Notes: a model not told the origin generated them from the sequence alone. Shown: positions 1 through 6,337, numbered from the stretch's first letter. The stretch is 15,445 nt of DNA from Patulibacter sp. (GCA_031119595.1 JAVHXX010000039.1:1-15445), one strand, 5' to 3'. Program-made: numbers and translations.

Positions 1-1
1 G

Positions 2-1051
2 GCCACGTACAACCCACTCATCGGACTCCTCCCCCAGGCCGGGCTCGCGCTCGTGCTGCTGTTCGGTGGTCGCGCCGTGATCCACCACCAGCTCACCCTC
101 GGCGAGTTCACGGCCTTCTACGTCTACGTCATCGCCCTGCTCGGTCCGATGCGCGTCCTCGGCGTGTCGCTCGGGATGGCCCAGCGCGCCGTCGCCTCGG
201 GAGCGCGCCTCTTCGAGGTGCTCGACCGTGAGCCCCGGATCGTGCAACCCGAACACCCCGTGCCCCTCCCGGACGGCCCCGGCCGCATCGAGCTGCGTCA
301 CGCCTCCCTGCGCTTCGAGCAGGCGAGCGTCGACGCGGTGTCGGACGTCGACCTCGTGATCGAGGGCGGCGAGGTCGTCGCGATCGTCGGACCGACCGGG
401 TCCGGCAAGAGCGCGATCGCGTCGCTCATCTCGCGCCTGTACGACCCGACCTCCGGCGAGGTCCTGATCGAGGGTGTCGACCTGCGGGAGCTCGATCCGA
501 TCGCGTTGCGGCGCCAGATCGCGGTCGTCGACGACGCCCCGTTCCTCTTCACCGACTCGATCCGCGAGAACATCGCCTACGCCCGTCCGGACGCCACCCG
601 CGAGGAGATCGAGGAGGCGGCGCGGCGCGCGCAGATCCACGACACGATCGTCGCGATGGACGACGGCTACGATGCGCCCATCGGCGAGCGCGGCCTCACG
701 CTCTCGGGCGGCCAGCGGCAGCGGCTCGCCATCGCCCGCGCCCTCCTCGCCGAGCCCCGCGTGCTCGTCCTCGACGATGCCACCGCCGCCGTCGACGCGA
801 CCACCGAGCTCGCCCTCGTCGAGGGCCTCCGCGCGGCCATCGGCGACCGCACCGCGTTGCTCATCACGAATCGCCCGGCGACCCTCGCGCTCGCCGACGA
901 CATCGTGGTCATCGACCACGGCCACGTCGTCGACCGCGGGACAGCGCCGCAGCTCCGCGAGCGCTGCGAGCTCTTCCGCGACCTCACCGACCTCGGTGCC
1001 GAGTACGCCCCGAGCCTGTCGCTCGCGGCCCGCGAGGTGGAGGGCCTGTGA
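2..1051 (+). CDS. ABC multidrug-type half-exporter with degenerate ATPase domain (5' end outside window)
   Basis: This is the C-terminal part of a half-size ABC exporter. The frame is open from base 2, so most of the membrane domain lies upstream; only the last helices remain. An internal GTG at 53 is not a credible start because membrane sequence continues upstream of it. Residues counted from base 53: Walker A GPTGSGKS 113-120, signature LSGGQ 218-222, Walker B LVLDD 238-242. Three catalytic positions deviate from the family: the Q-loop Gln is Asp161, the catalytic Glu after Walker B is Asp242, and the H-loop His is Asn273. The downstream partner has all three canonical residues and overlaps this gene by 4 bases (GTGA). 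This is the known pattern of heterodimeric exporters such as TM287/288 and BmrCD, where one of the two ATP sites binds but barely hydrolyses. The substrate is unknown; drugs or lipids are typical for the family. Confidence 0.93.
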   Translation, partial: ATYNPLIGLLPQAGLALVLLFGGRAVIHHQLTLGEFTAFYVYVIALLGPMRVLGVSLGMAQRAVASGARLFEVLDREPRIVQPEHPVPLPDGPGRIELRHASLRFEQASVDAVSDVDLVIEGGEVVAIVGPTGSGKSAIASLISRLYDPTSGEVLIEGVDLRELDPIALRRQIAVVDDAPFLFTDSIRENIAYARPDATREEIEEAARRAQIHDTIVAMDDGYDAPIGERGLTLSGGQRQRLAIARALLAEPRVLVLDDATAAVDATTELALVEGLRAAIGDRTALLITNRPATLALADDIVVIDHGHVVDRGTAPQLRERCELFRDLTDLGAEYAPSLSLAAREVEGL

Positions 1052-2898
1052 GCGCCGCCGGGACACGCCGCGGCGACTGGCGCCGGCGTCTGGACTCCAC
1101 CAAGGGCGGCGGCAAGAAGCTGCGCCGCCTCGGCGTGCTGCTGCGCCCGTATCGCGGCCGCACGGCGCTCATGTTCGTGGCGCTGGTCGCCGCGACCCTG
1201 GCCGGGCTCGCCCCGGGACCGCTCGTCAAGCACGCGATCGACGACGGCATCACCGCCGGCGATGAGACCACGCTCTTCGTGGTCGTGGGGCTGTTCGTCG
1301 TGTCGGCATTGCTCGTCTGGGCCGGCACCGGCGCGCAGACGTACCTCGTGAACTGGGTCGGGCAGCGCATGCTCCAGGACCTGCGCGTCCAGATCTTCGA
1401 CCACCTGCAGCGCCTGCCGGTCGCGTTCTACGAACGACGCCGGACCGGTGTGCTCATCTCCCGGCTCACGAACGACGTCGAGGCCCTCGACACGCTCGTC
1501 TCCGACGCCGTGGTCACGCTGTTCCAGTCCGGGCTCACGCTCATCGGCGCCGTCGTGATCCTGTTCGTCGCCGATCCCGGCCTGGCGCTGCTGACCTTCT
1601 CGATCCTTCCCGTGCTCGCGATCGGCTCGGTGATCTTCCGGATCGCCTCCGCCGACGCCTACAAGCGCACCCGCGAGACGATCGGCGGGCTCACGGCGGA
1701 GCTGCAGGAGATGCTGTCGGGCATCCGCGTCGTGAGGGCGTTCGGCCGGGAGGACCGCCACCTGGCCCGGTTCGGCGAGCTCAACGACCGCAACCGCGCC
1801 GCGAACATGACCACGGTGCACCTCAACGCCGCGTACTTCCCGGCGGTCGAGTTCGCCAGTGCGCTCGCCACGATGCTCGTGCTCGCGGTCGGCGGCGCGA
1901 GCGTGATCCGCGGCCACGACGACGGCGTCACGATCGGCACGCTCGTCCTCTTCATGACGACGCTCGGAAGCTTCTTCGATCCGATCCAGCAGCTCAGCCA
2001 GCTCTACACCACGTACCAGTCCGGGATGGCTGCACTCGACAAGATCTTCGAGTTGCTCGACGAGCCGGTCGAGCTCACCGATGTTCCGGATGCGAAGGCG
2101 CTGCCCGAGGTCCAGGGTCGTCTGACGCTCGAGGCCGTGAGCTTCCGCTACTCCGTCGACACGCCCTGGGCACTGCGCGCGGTCGACGTCGAACTGCCCG
2201 CGGGCAAGACGCTCGCCCTCGTCGGCGCGACCGGCGCGGGCAAGTCGACCCTGGCGAAGCTCCTCGCCCGCTTCTACGACCCGACCGAGGGGTCCGTGCG
2301 GATCGACGGCCACGACCTGCGCGACGTGACCCAGCACTCGCTGCGGCGCCAGCTCGGCATCGTGCCGCAGGAGCCGTTCCTCTTCACCGGCTCCATCGGC
2401 GACAACCTCCGTTTCGGGGCCCCGGAGGCCACCGACGACGCCCTCCTGTCGGCGCTCGAGTCCGTCGGGGCCCGGGAGTTCGTCGACGAGCTTCCCGCCG
2501 GCCTCGACACGGAGATCGGCGAGCGTGGTGTGCAGCTCTCCGGCGGACAACGCCAGCTCCTCGCGTTCGCGCGAGCCCTGCTGGCCGATCCCCGGATGCT
2601 GATCCTCGACGAGGCCACCGCTGCGGTCGACCCGCGGTCCGAGCGCCAGATCGAGCAGGCCCTCCACACCCTCATGCGTGGCCGCACCGTCGTGGTGATC
2701 GCCCACCGCCTCAGCACCATCCGCGGCGCCGACCAGATCGCGGTCCTCGCCGGCGGCGAGATCACCGAGCGCGGCACGCACGACGAGCTCGTTGCCGCCG
2801 GTGGCCGGTACGCGGCGCTCGATGCCAGCTGGCGCAGCCAGGGCGTCGGGAGCGCCGGGGTGGCCGCCACGGCGACGGGGATGGGCGACGGCGACTGA
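1048..2898 (+). CDS. ABC multidrug-type half-exporter with canonical ATPase domain
   Basis: A complete 616-residue half-transporter with the membrane domain first and the nucleotide-binding domain second. About six hydrophobic segments lie near residues 38-58, 76-96, 152-174, 176-197, 262-285 and 295-312. The ATPase domain is fully canonical: Walker A GATGAGKST 393-401, Q-loop Gln441, signature LSGGQ 497-501, Walker B LILDE with catalytic Glu522, and H-loop His553. The GTG start at 1048 sits inside the stop of the preceding gene (GTGA), with a purine-rich GAGGTGGAGG just upstream, so translation is probably coupled and subunits made one to one. It is inferred to form a heterodimer with the upstream degenerate half-transporter and to supply the catalytically competent Walker A, Glu and His. 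The substrate cannot be told from the sequence. The last 20 or so residues are Gly/Ala-rich and look like a non-conserved tail. Confidence 0.95.
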   Translation: MSAAGTRRGDWRRRLDSTKGGGKKLRRLGVLLRPYRGRTALMFVALVAATLAGLAPGPLVKHAIDDGITAGDETTLFVVVGLFVVSALLVWAGTGAQTYLVNWVGQRMLQDLRVQIFDHLQRLPVAFYERRRTGVLISRLTNDVEALDTLVSDAVVTLFQSGLTLIGAVVILFVADPGLALLTFSILPVLAIGSVIFRIASADAYKRTRETIGGLTAELQEMLSGIRVVRAFGREDRHLARFGELNDRNRAANMTTVHLNAAYFPAVEFASALATMLVLAVGGASVIRGHDDGVTIGTLVLFMTTLGSFFDPIQQLSQLYTTYQSGMAALDKIFELLDEPVELTDVPDAKALPEVQGRLTLEAVSFRYSVDTPWALRAVDVELPAGKTLALVGATGAGKSTLAKLLARFYDPTEGSVRIDGHDLRDVTQHSLRRQLGIVPQEPFLFTGSIGDNLRFGAPEATDDALLSALESVGAREFVDELPAGLDTEIGERGVQLSGGQRQLLAFARALLADPRMLILDEATAAVDPRSERQIEQALHTLMRGRTVVVIAHRLSTIRGADQIAVLAGGEITERGTHDELVAAGGRYAALDASWRSQGVGSAGVAATATGMGDGD

Positions 2899-2912
2899 GT
2901 CGCCGCCGTGGG

Positions 2913-2981
2913 CTGTGGAGCGGAAGGTCCGCGCGTCGCCACAGCTGGACCCCGTGGCGCCGCAGCAGCGTCCTGCGCTGC
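2913..2981 (+). terminator. Hairpins after the ABC operon, possible terminator
   Basis: Two inverted repeats start 15 bases after the ABC stop. The first is a two-part stem: CTGTGG/CCACAG (2913-2918 with 2939-2944) enclosing GCGGA/TCCGC (2920-2924 with 2928-2932). The second pairs GCAGCG 2965-2970 with CGCTGC 2976-2981 over a five-base loop. Neither is followed by a T run, so a role in termination is inferred only from position. Confidence 0.3.
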
Positions 2982-3057
2982 GTCGTACATGAGACGAACC
3001 TCTGCTGCCGGAGCGCCGCGACCGGCTCAGACCGGCGCCCCGCCGCTGGCCGGCCCG

Positions 3058-3063
3058 TAACGT
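3058..3063 (+). promoter_or_regulatory. Candidate -10 box (TAACGT) of the 52-residue peptide gene
   Basis: TAACGT fits the actinobacterial TANNNT -10 pattern. A start of transcription about 7 bases downstream would give a leader of roughly 25 bases carrying the strong ribosome binding site at 3084-3090. No convincing -35 box is visible. A tandem ACCGGC (3021-3026 and 3031-3036, ten-base period) lies upstream and could be a protein-binding site, which is only a suggestion. Confidence 0.4.
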
Positions 3064-3083
3064 CGTTGTGGTGAGCAACCGTC

Positions 3084-3090
3084 AGGAGGA
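3084..3090 (+). promoter_or_regulatory. Strong ribosome binding site of the 52-residue peptide
   Basis: AGGAGGA ends five bases before the ATG at 3096. It is the best Shine-Dalgarno match in the window and is the main reason for accepting such a short reading frame as a gene. Confidence 0.8.
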
Positions 3091-3095
3091 CGCCG

Positions 3096-3254
3096 ATGCC
3101 TAGGACTTCCCCGCTTCGGGCCGTCTTCTACGTGCTGCTGTCCGCGCTGCTGATCGCCACGGCGGTCTCGTGGCACGTGAGCGTCGTAGCGACCGCACTC
3201 CTCGCCATCCTCGCGGCGTTCGCCGTCGAGCTGATGGCCCCCGACGACGAGTAA
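3096..3254 (+). CDS. Small hydrophobic membrane protein (52 aa)
   Basis: I do not recognise the family. The frame encodes 52 residues. It begins MPRTSPLRAVFY, continues with two hydrophobic stretches (about residues 10-26 and 29-46) separated by a Trp-His pair, and ends in an acidic tail (PDDE). That is the layout of a short two-helix hairpin in the membrane. It has a near-perfect Shine-Dalgarno sequence five bases upstream, a TAACGT -10 candidate, and a 6-bp stem shortly after the stop. It stands alone: the ABC operon ends 197 bases upstream and the tRNA lies on the other strand downstream. The lone position and its own signals suggest an independent transcription unit. Function unknown; small actinobacterial membrane proteins of this size are often missed by annotation. 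Confidence 0.75.
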   Translation: MPRTSPLRAVFYVLLSALLIATAVSWHVSVVATALLAILAAFAVELMAPDDE

Positions 3255-3256
3255 GC

Positions 3257-3272
3257 CGTCCGGCGGCGGACG
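3257..3272 (+). terminator. Hairpin directly after the 52-residue peptide gene
   Basis: CGTCCG (3257-3262) pairs with CGGACG (3267-3272) over a GCGG loop and starts two bases after the stop codon. There is no T run. Position suggests a terminator or a 3' stabiliser. Confidence 0.35.
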
Positions 3273-3317
3273 CCCGCGCGCCGCGCGCCGCGACGGGGCC
3301 GCTGCATCGTCATCCGT

Positions 3318-3336
3318 GACCGCGAGCTTCGCGGTC
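3318..3336. other. Perfect 8-bp hairpin between the peptide gene and tRNA-Gln
   Basis: GACCGCGA (3318-3325) pairs perfectly with TCGCGGTC (3329-3336) over a three-base loop. It lies between the 52-residue gene and the tRNA terminator, is symmetric, and could act on either strand. Role unknown. Confidence 0.35.
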
Positions 3337-3351
3337 GCGTGCCCGAGAACG

Positions 3352-3380
3352 CGAAAGGCCCCGCAATGCGGGGCCTTTCG
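3352..3380 (-). terminator. 13-bp hairpin terminator of tRNA-Gln, symmetric
   Basis: A perfect 13-bp stem: CGAAAGGCCCCGC (3352-3364) pairs with GCGGGGCCTTTCG (3368-3380) over a three-base loop. It begins five bases past the 3' end of the tRNA on the minus strand, the usual place for a tRNA terminator. Read from either side the descending arm ends in CCTTTCG, so it may also stop transcripts arriving on the plus strand from the 52-residue gene. Confidence 0.75.
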
Positions 3381-3385
3381 AATGA

Positions 3386-3457
3386 CTGGGGATCTAGGAC
3401 TCGAACCTAGAACGACGGAACCAGAATCCGCTGTGTTGCCAATTACACCAATCCCCA
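3386..3457 (-). tRNA. tRNA-Gln (anticodon CUG)
   Basis: The minus strand folds as a complete 72-base tRNA. The acceptor TGGGGAT pairs fully with ATCCCCA. The D stem is GTGT/ACAC, the anticodon stem GCGGA/TCCGT (one G-T pair), and the T stem CTAGG/CCTAG with loop TTCGAGT. The anticodon loop TTCTGGT places CTG at positions 34-36, reading CAG codons. The weak T1-A72 pair and the G discriminator base at 3386 are typical tRNA-Gln identity features. CCA is not encoded. A TAATCT box upstream on the minus strand (3478-3483) is a possible -10. The terminator hairpin follows directly. Part of its 3' half recurs, inverted, at 3942-3979. Confidence 0.97.
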
Positions 3458-3595
3458 AGGACCGCAAACGGCTCCGGAGAGATTAGCGAGGTCTTGGATT
3501 TCGCGTCGTCTGCCGTGGCCGAAAGCCGGAGGGAGCGGGAACTCCCCTTGGTGACCGGTCGAAATGGCGCCGAGACACTTGATACAACGCACGGA

Positions 3596-3925
3596 ATGTT
3601 CGTCGCTGCCGTCATCGCGATCCTGGTCGGAGCCGTGGTCGGCGGCGCCACCGGCCTCTCGCCGCTGCTGCGCATCGCCGACGAGGCCCACGTCGCCGCG
3701 CTCGTCGGCGTGAGCGGCGCCCTCGCCGGCTGGGCCCTCGTCGGCACCGTCTTCGGCGCCGGCACCGACGGGATCGACCCGTCGGACATCCTCAGCGCAG
3801 GGGCGGGTGCGATCGTGATGGTCGCCCTTGCCTGGCGCGGCCGCCGCCGCACCTTCGGCGACCTCGGCCTCACGGCCCACTCCGCCGAGCAGCCGGCCGA
3901 CGCGCCGACGCACGCCACCGTCTGA
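3596..3925 (+). CDS. Small three-helix membrane protein, GlsB/YeaQ/YmgE-like
   Basis: A 109-residue protein with three hydrophobic, Gly/Ala-rich segments (about residues 2-18, 32-54 and 65-80), then an Arg cluster (RGRRR, 81-85) and a polar tail. The repeated small-residue helices (GAVVGG, GALAG, GAGAG) recall the GlsB/YeaQ/YmgE 'transglycosylase-associated' family, whose real function is not settled. The match is by overall look, so moderate only. I prefer the ATG at 3596 because the 34 residues upstream of it are charged, unlike the family, and would run back toward the tRNA promoter. No Shine-Dalgarno is seen, but TACAAC lies seven bases before this ATG, so the mRNA may be leaderless. A GTG at 3551 is the alternative start. 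The gene sits between tRNA-Gln and the inverted tRNA-Gln fragment. Confidence 0.65.
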   Translation: MFVAAVIAILVGAVVGGATGLSPLLRIADEAHVAALVGVSGALAGWALVGTVFGAGTDGIDPSDILSAGAGAIVMVALAWRGRRRTFGDLGLTAHSAEQPADAPTHATV

Positions 3926-3941
3926 GGCCGCTGCGCCTGCC

Positions 3942-3979
3942 GTTCCAGGGTTCTAGGTTCGAGTCCTAGAACCCCAGTC
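3942..3979 (+). repeat. Inverted partial copy of tRNA-Gln (anticodon arm to 3' end)
   Basis: On the plus strand, bases 3950-3979 match the 3' part of the minus-strand tRNA-Gln (3384-3413 read in reverse) at 29 of 30 positions. A GTTCC match three bases further up extends the similarity into the anticodon stem (34 of 38 overall). Two or three bases past the mature tRNA end are included. No 5' half of a tRNA is found upstream, so this is a fragment, not a second tRNA. The copy is inverted relative to the real gene, so the two are not a direct attL/attR pair. Confidence 0.85.
3948..3974. terminator. Hairpin made from the tRNA T-arm between convergent genes
   Basis: GGGTTCTAGG (3948-3957) pairs perfectly with CCTAGAACCC (3965-3974) around the T-loop sequence TTCGAGT. 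The single T-to-A difference from the real tRNA lengthens the pairing from the T stem to 10 bp. It lies 22 bases after the plus-strand gene ending at 3925 and 11 bases beyond the minus-strand gene ending at 3986, where a bidirectional terminator is expected. No T run follows. Confidence 0.5.
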
Positions 3980-3985
3980 CGCCCC

Positions 3986-5227
3986 TCAGAGCGCGGCCAA
4001 GTCCGTCGAAAGGTCCGGCAGCGCCGTCTTGAGCGCGTCGCCGCTGGCCTTCGTGGCGATCAGACGCCGGGCGTCGATCAGATCCTCGTTGCGGCCGATG
4101 CTCAGCGCGGCCACGAGGACGTCGTCCTTGAGGTACCAAACGCTGAAGGCCCCGTCGTCGAGCGAACCCCGGATGAGCTCCTCGTCGTAGCCACCGGCGG
4201 CGTTGCCGAGGTACTGGAGGCTGAACCAGTCGGAGAGATCCGACCAGAAGTACGGGACGAACGAGAACGGCTCGTCCTTGCCGACGATGTTGCGGGCAAC
4301 CGTGCGGCCGTGCTCGATGGCGACGTCCTGATGCTCGATCCGCAGCTGCTTGCCGTAGAGCTCGCTCGCGAACTCGGCGCAGTCCCCGGCCGCCCAGACG
4401 CCGTCGGCGGAGGCACGCAGGTGGGCGTCGACGACGATCCCGCCGCTCTCGCCCAGCTCGAGGCCGGCGCCCTTGGCGGTCATGACGTCCGGGACGGCCC
4501 CGACGCCGATGACGACGAGCTGCGCGTCGATCGTCGACCCGTCCTTCGTGACGACCCGCTCGACGCGTTCGTCGTCGCCCTCGAGGTGGTCGACCTCCTG
4601 GCCTCCGAGAATGGTGATGCCCTTGCTCTCGAGCACGGAGCGCACGTACCTGCCGACGGTCTCCCCCATGCCGTTCTGCATCGGGTGGTCCTCCTGCATG
4701 AGCACGGTGACCTTCTTGCCGAGGCCGGTGAGCGTCGCGGCGACCTCGCAACCGATGTAGCTGCCACCGATCGTGACGACCTGCTCGACCTGCTCGAGCT
4801 CGGCCCGGATCGAGTCCGCGTTGCGGAGGGCGCGGATGTAGTGGAGGCCCTCGAGATCGGTGCCGTCGAGGCGCAGGCGGCGCACGTTGGCGCCGGTCGC
4901 GAACACGACGTGCTCGTAGGAGACCTCGTCGCCGCCCTGGAGCTTTGCGACCTTCGCGTCCGTGTCGACCTTCATCACGCTCGTGCGCAGGCGCAGCTCG
5001 ACGTCGTGCTCCTCGCACCAGTCGGGGTGCAGCCACGTGGCGTCGTCGCGGGAGGTCTTGCCGGCGAGGTAGTCCTTCGTGCCCGGCGGGCGCTCGTAGG
5101 GCGCGTCGAGCTCGCGGCCGAGCAGGAGGATCGACCCCTCGAAGCCCAGGTGCCGCAGCTCCTTGGCGACCGAGGCGCCGGCCACGCCGGCGCCGATGAT
5201 GAGGACGTCGCGGTGGAGCTCAGACAT
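3986..5227 (-). CDS. FAD-dependent NAD(P)H oxidoreductase, ferredoxin reductase/AIF type
   Basis: 413 residues, the usual size for flavin reductases of the BphA4/rubredoxin reductase/AIF group. The FAD-binding GAGVAG is at residues 12-17, the second dinucleotide-binding GGSYIG at 154-159, the closing FAD motif AAGD at 279-282, and a C-terminal reductase domain starts at PYFWSD (325-330). Acidic Glu179 after the second beta strand suggests NADH rather than NADPH. There is no redox CxxC pair, which argues against thioredoxin reductase. These enzymes pass electrons from NAD(P)H to a ferredoxin or similar acceptor; none is encoded nearby. The ATG is preceded by GGAGGG and lies 8 bases inside the end of the TrkA gene, so the two are probably co-translated. 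A link between flavin reductase and the potassium regulator is inferred from position only. Confidence 0.92.
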   Translation of the reverse strand: MSELHRDVLIIGAGVAGASVAKELRHLGFEGSILLLGRELDAPYERPPGTKDYLAGKTSRDDATWLHPDWCEEHDVELRLRTSVMKVDTDAKVAKLQGGDEVSYEHVVFATGANVRRLRLDGTDLEGLHYIRALRNADSIRAELEQVEQVVTIGGSYIGCEVAATLTGLGKKVTVLMQEDHPMQNGMGETVGRYVRSVLESKGITILGGQEVDHLEGDDERVERVVTKDGSTIDAQLVVIGVGAVPDVMTAKGAGLELGESGGIVVDAHLRASADGVWAAGDCAEFASELYGKQLRIEHQDVAIEHGRTVARNIVGKDEPFSFVPYFWSDLSDWFSLQYLGNAAGGYDEELIRGSLDDGAFSVWYLKDDVLVAALSIGRNEDLIDARRLIATKASGDALKTALPDLSTDLAAL

Positions 5228-5897
5228 TGGCCCTCCGATCCACGGTGAACTGGGACATCACGGCGTCTTCCAGGCCCGGGTCGAGGATCACGAGGACCTC
5301 GTCGCCGGCGCGGATGAGCGAGCTGTCCTTCGGGACGAAGCCGCACGCGTCGCGCGGGAGCAGCGAGATGACCCGCGAGCCCTCGGGCAGCTCGACCTCG
5401 GCGACGCGCTTGCCGTCGGCGGGCGCGCCGGCGTGGACCTCGACCTCGATGATCTCGAGCTGGTCGCCGGAGAGGTCGAGCAGACGGACCAGGCCGTGGC
5501 CCGGGAGCGAGTGCTCGATGAGGTTGAGGATGAGGTCGGTGGCGGAGACGGCCGGCTCGATCCCGAGGAGCTTGAAGTGCTCGAGGTTCCGGGGGTTGTT
5601 GCAGCGGGCGATGATCCGCTCGACCCCGTACTTCTGCTTCGCGACCTGGCAGATGAGGATGTTGTCCTCGTCGTCGCCCGTGACGGCGATGACCATGTCG
5701 GCGCGGGCCACGCCCGCCCGCTCGAGGACCCACAGCTCGGTCGCGTCGCCGTACTGGGCGACGTGCTCGAGCTCGCGCTCGAGACGGATGTAGCGCTGAC
5801 GCCACTGCTCGATGAGACTGAGTTCGTGCCCCTTCTCGAGGAGCTCGCGGGCGAGGTTGAGCCCGACCTTGCCGCCACCGGCGATCACCATGAACAT
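5220..5897 (-). CDS. trkA: TrkA-type (RCK) regulator with TrkA-N and TrkA-C domains
   Basis: 225 residues. The N-terminal Rossmann domain has GGGKVG at 7-12, Glu30 at the end of the second strand (NAD ribose contact), and GD at 50-51. The C-terminal part, about residues 138-216, fits a TrkA-C (RCK-C) ligand-binding domain. Such proteins sit on the cytoplasmic face of potassium channels or transporters and gate them in response to NAD(H), ATP or cyclic di-AMP. The gene follows the TrkA-N-only gene by 13 bases and overlaps the next gene by 8. No TrkH/KtrB pore gene is present in the window. The nearest membrane partners are the USP-tailed permeases upstream in the same direction. It corresponds to one of the ceoB/ceoC (trkA/trkB) pair of mycobacteria, recalled from memory. 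Confidence 0.93.
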   Translation of the reverse strand: MFMVIAGGGKVGLNLARELLEKGHELSLIEQWRQRYIRLERELEHVAQYGDATELWVLERAGVARADMVIAVTGDDEDNILICQVAKQKYGVERIIARCNNPRNLEHFKLLGIEPAVSATDLILNLIEHSLPGHGLVRLLDLSGDQLEIIEVEVHAGAPADGKRVAEVELPEGSRVISLLPRDACGFVPKDSSLIRAGDEVLVILDPGLEDAVMSQFTVDRRANV

Positions 5898-5910
5898 GCT
5901 GGCGGCCTCC

Positions 5911-6330
5911 CTATGCCCGGAGTTCGTTCTCGAACAGGCTGATCGCGATGCGGGTTCCGCAGATCACGTTCAGCCCCTGCGACTCGTACCACTCGGCGCG
6001 GGCCGGATCCGCCACGCGGCAGAGCACCTTCTCCACGCCGTAGCGCTCCTTCGCGACCTGCGCCATCACGATGTTCGTGTTGTCGCCGTTGGTGGAGGCG
6101 ATGAAGAGGTCGGCCTCGGCGATGCCGGCGGCCTCCAGGGCCGCAGCCTCGAGGGCCGTGCCGACGGCGAAGCGGCCGCCTGCGGACTCCCATCCGTCCT
6201 CGACGCCGGCGTCGAGCCGATCGAGCGCGAGCGGGTCCTCGTCGAGGACCGAGACCGTATGACCCTGGGCCATTGCGAAGCGCGCGACGCGTTCACCGAC
6301 GCGGCCTGCACCGAGGACGAGCACGAACAT
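5911..6330 (-). CDS. TrkA-N-only regulator protein
   Basis: 139 residues from the ATG at 6330. It is a single Rossmann domain with GAGRVG at 7-12 and Asp30 at the end of the second strand, but the usual GD step appears as GTA (57-59). It stops where a TrkA-C domain would begin, ending ISLFENELRA. It therefore cannot bind a C-domain ligand by itself and presumably pairs with the two-domain TrkA encoded 13 bases downstream. The frame remains open 27 residues further upstream, but that part is Arg/Pro/Ser-rich and the Rossmann fold begins exactly at MFVLVLG, so the shorter start is chosen. AGGAG lies 13 bases before the ATG, rather far, while a TAGATT box sits 7 bases before it, so a leaderless transcript is possible. 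Confidence 0.9.
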   Translation of the reverse strand: MFVLVLGAGRVGERVARFAMAQGHTVSVLDEDPLALDRLDAGVEDGWESAGGRFAVGTALEAAALEAAGIAEADLFIASTNGDNTNIVMAQVAKERYGVEKVLCRVADPARAEWYESQGLNVICGTRIAISLFENELRA

Positions 6331-6337
6331 GCGCGGG

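Noticed and set aside
667..3078. 803-residue minus-strand open frame opposite the ABC genes
   Set aside because: Arg/Asp/Glu/His-rich shadow caused by high GC; the plus strand holds two clear ABC proteins and no family features appear in this frame.
3494..3595. Longer start for the three-helix membrane protein
   Set aside because: The extra 34 residues are charged, unlike the family, and run back toward the tRNA promoter region.
3386..3979. Integrated mobile element at tRNA-Gln
   Set aside because: No integrase, transposase or excisionase is visible, and the tRNA copies are inverted rather than direct; kept only as a possible relic.
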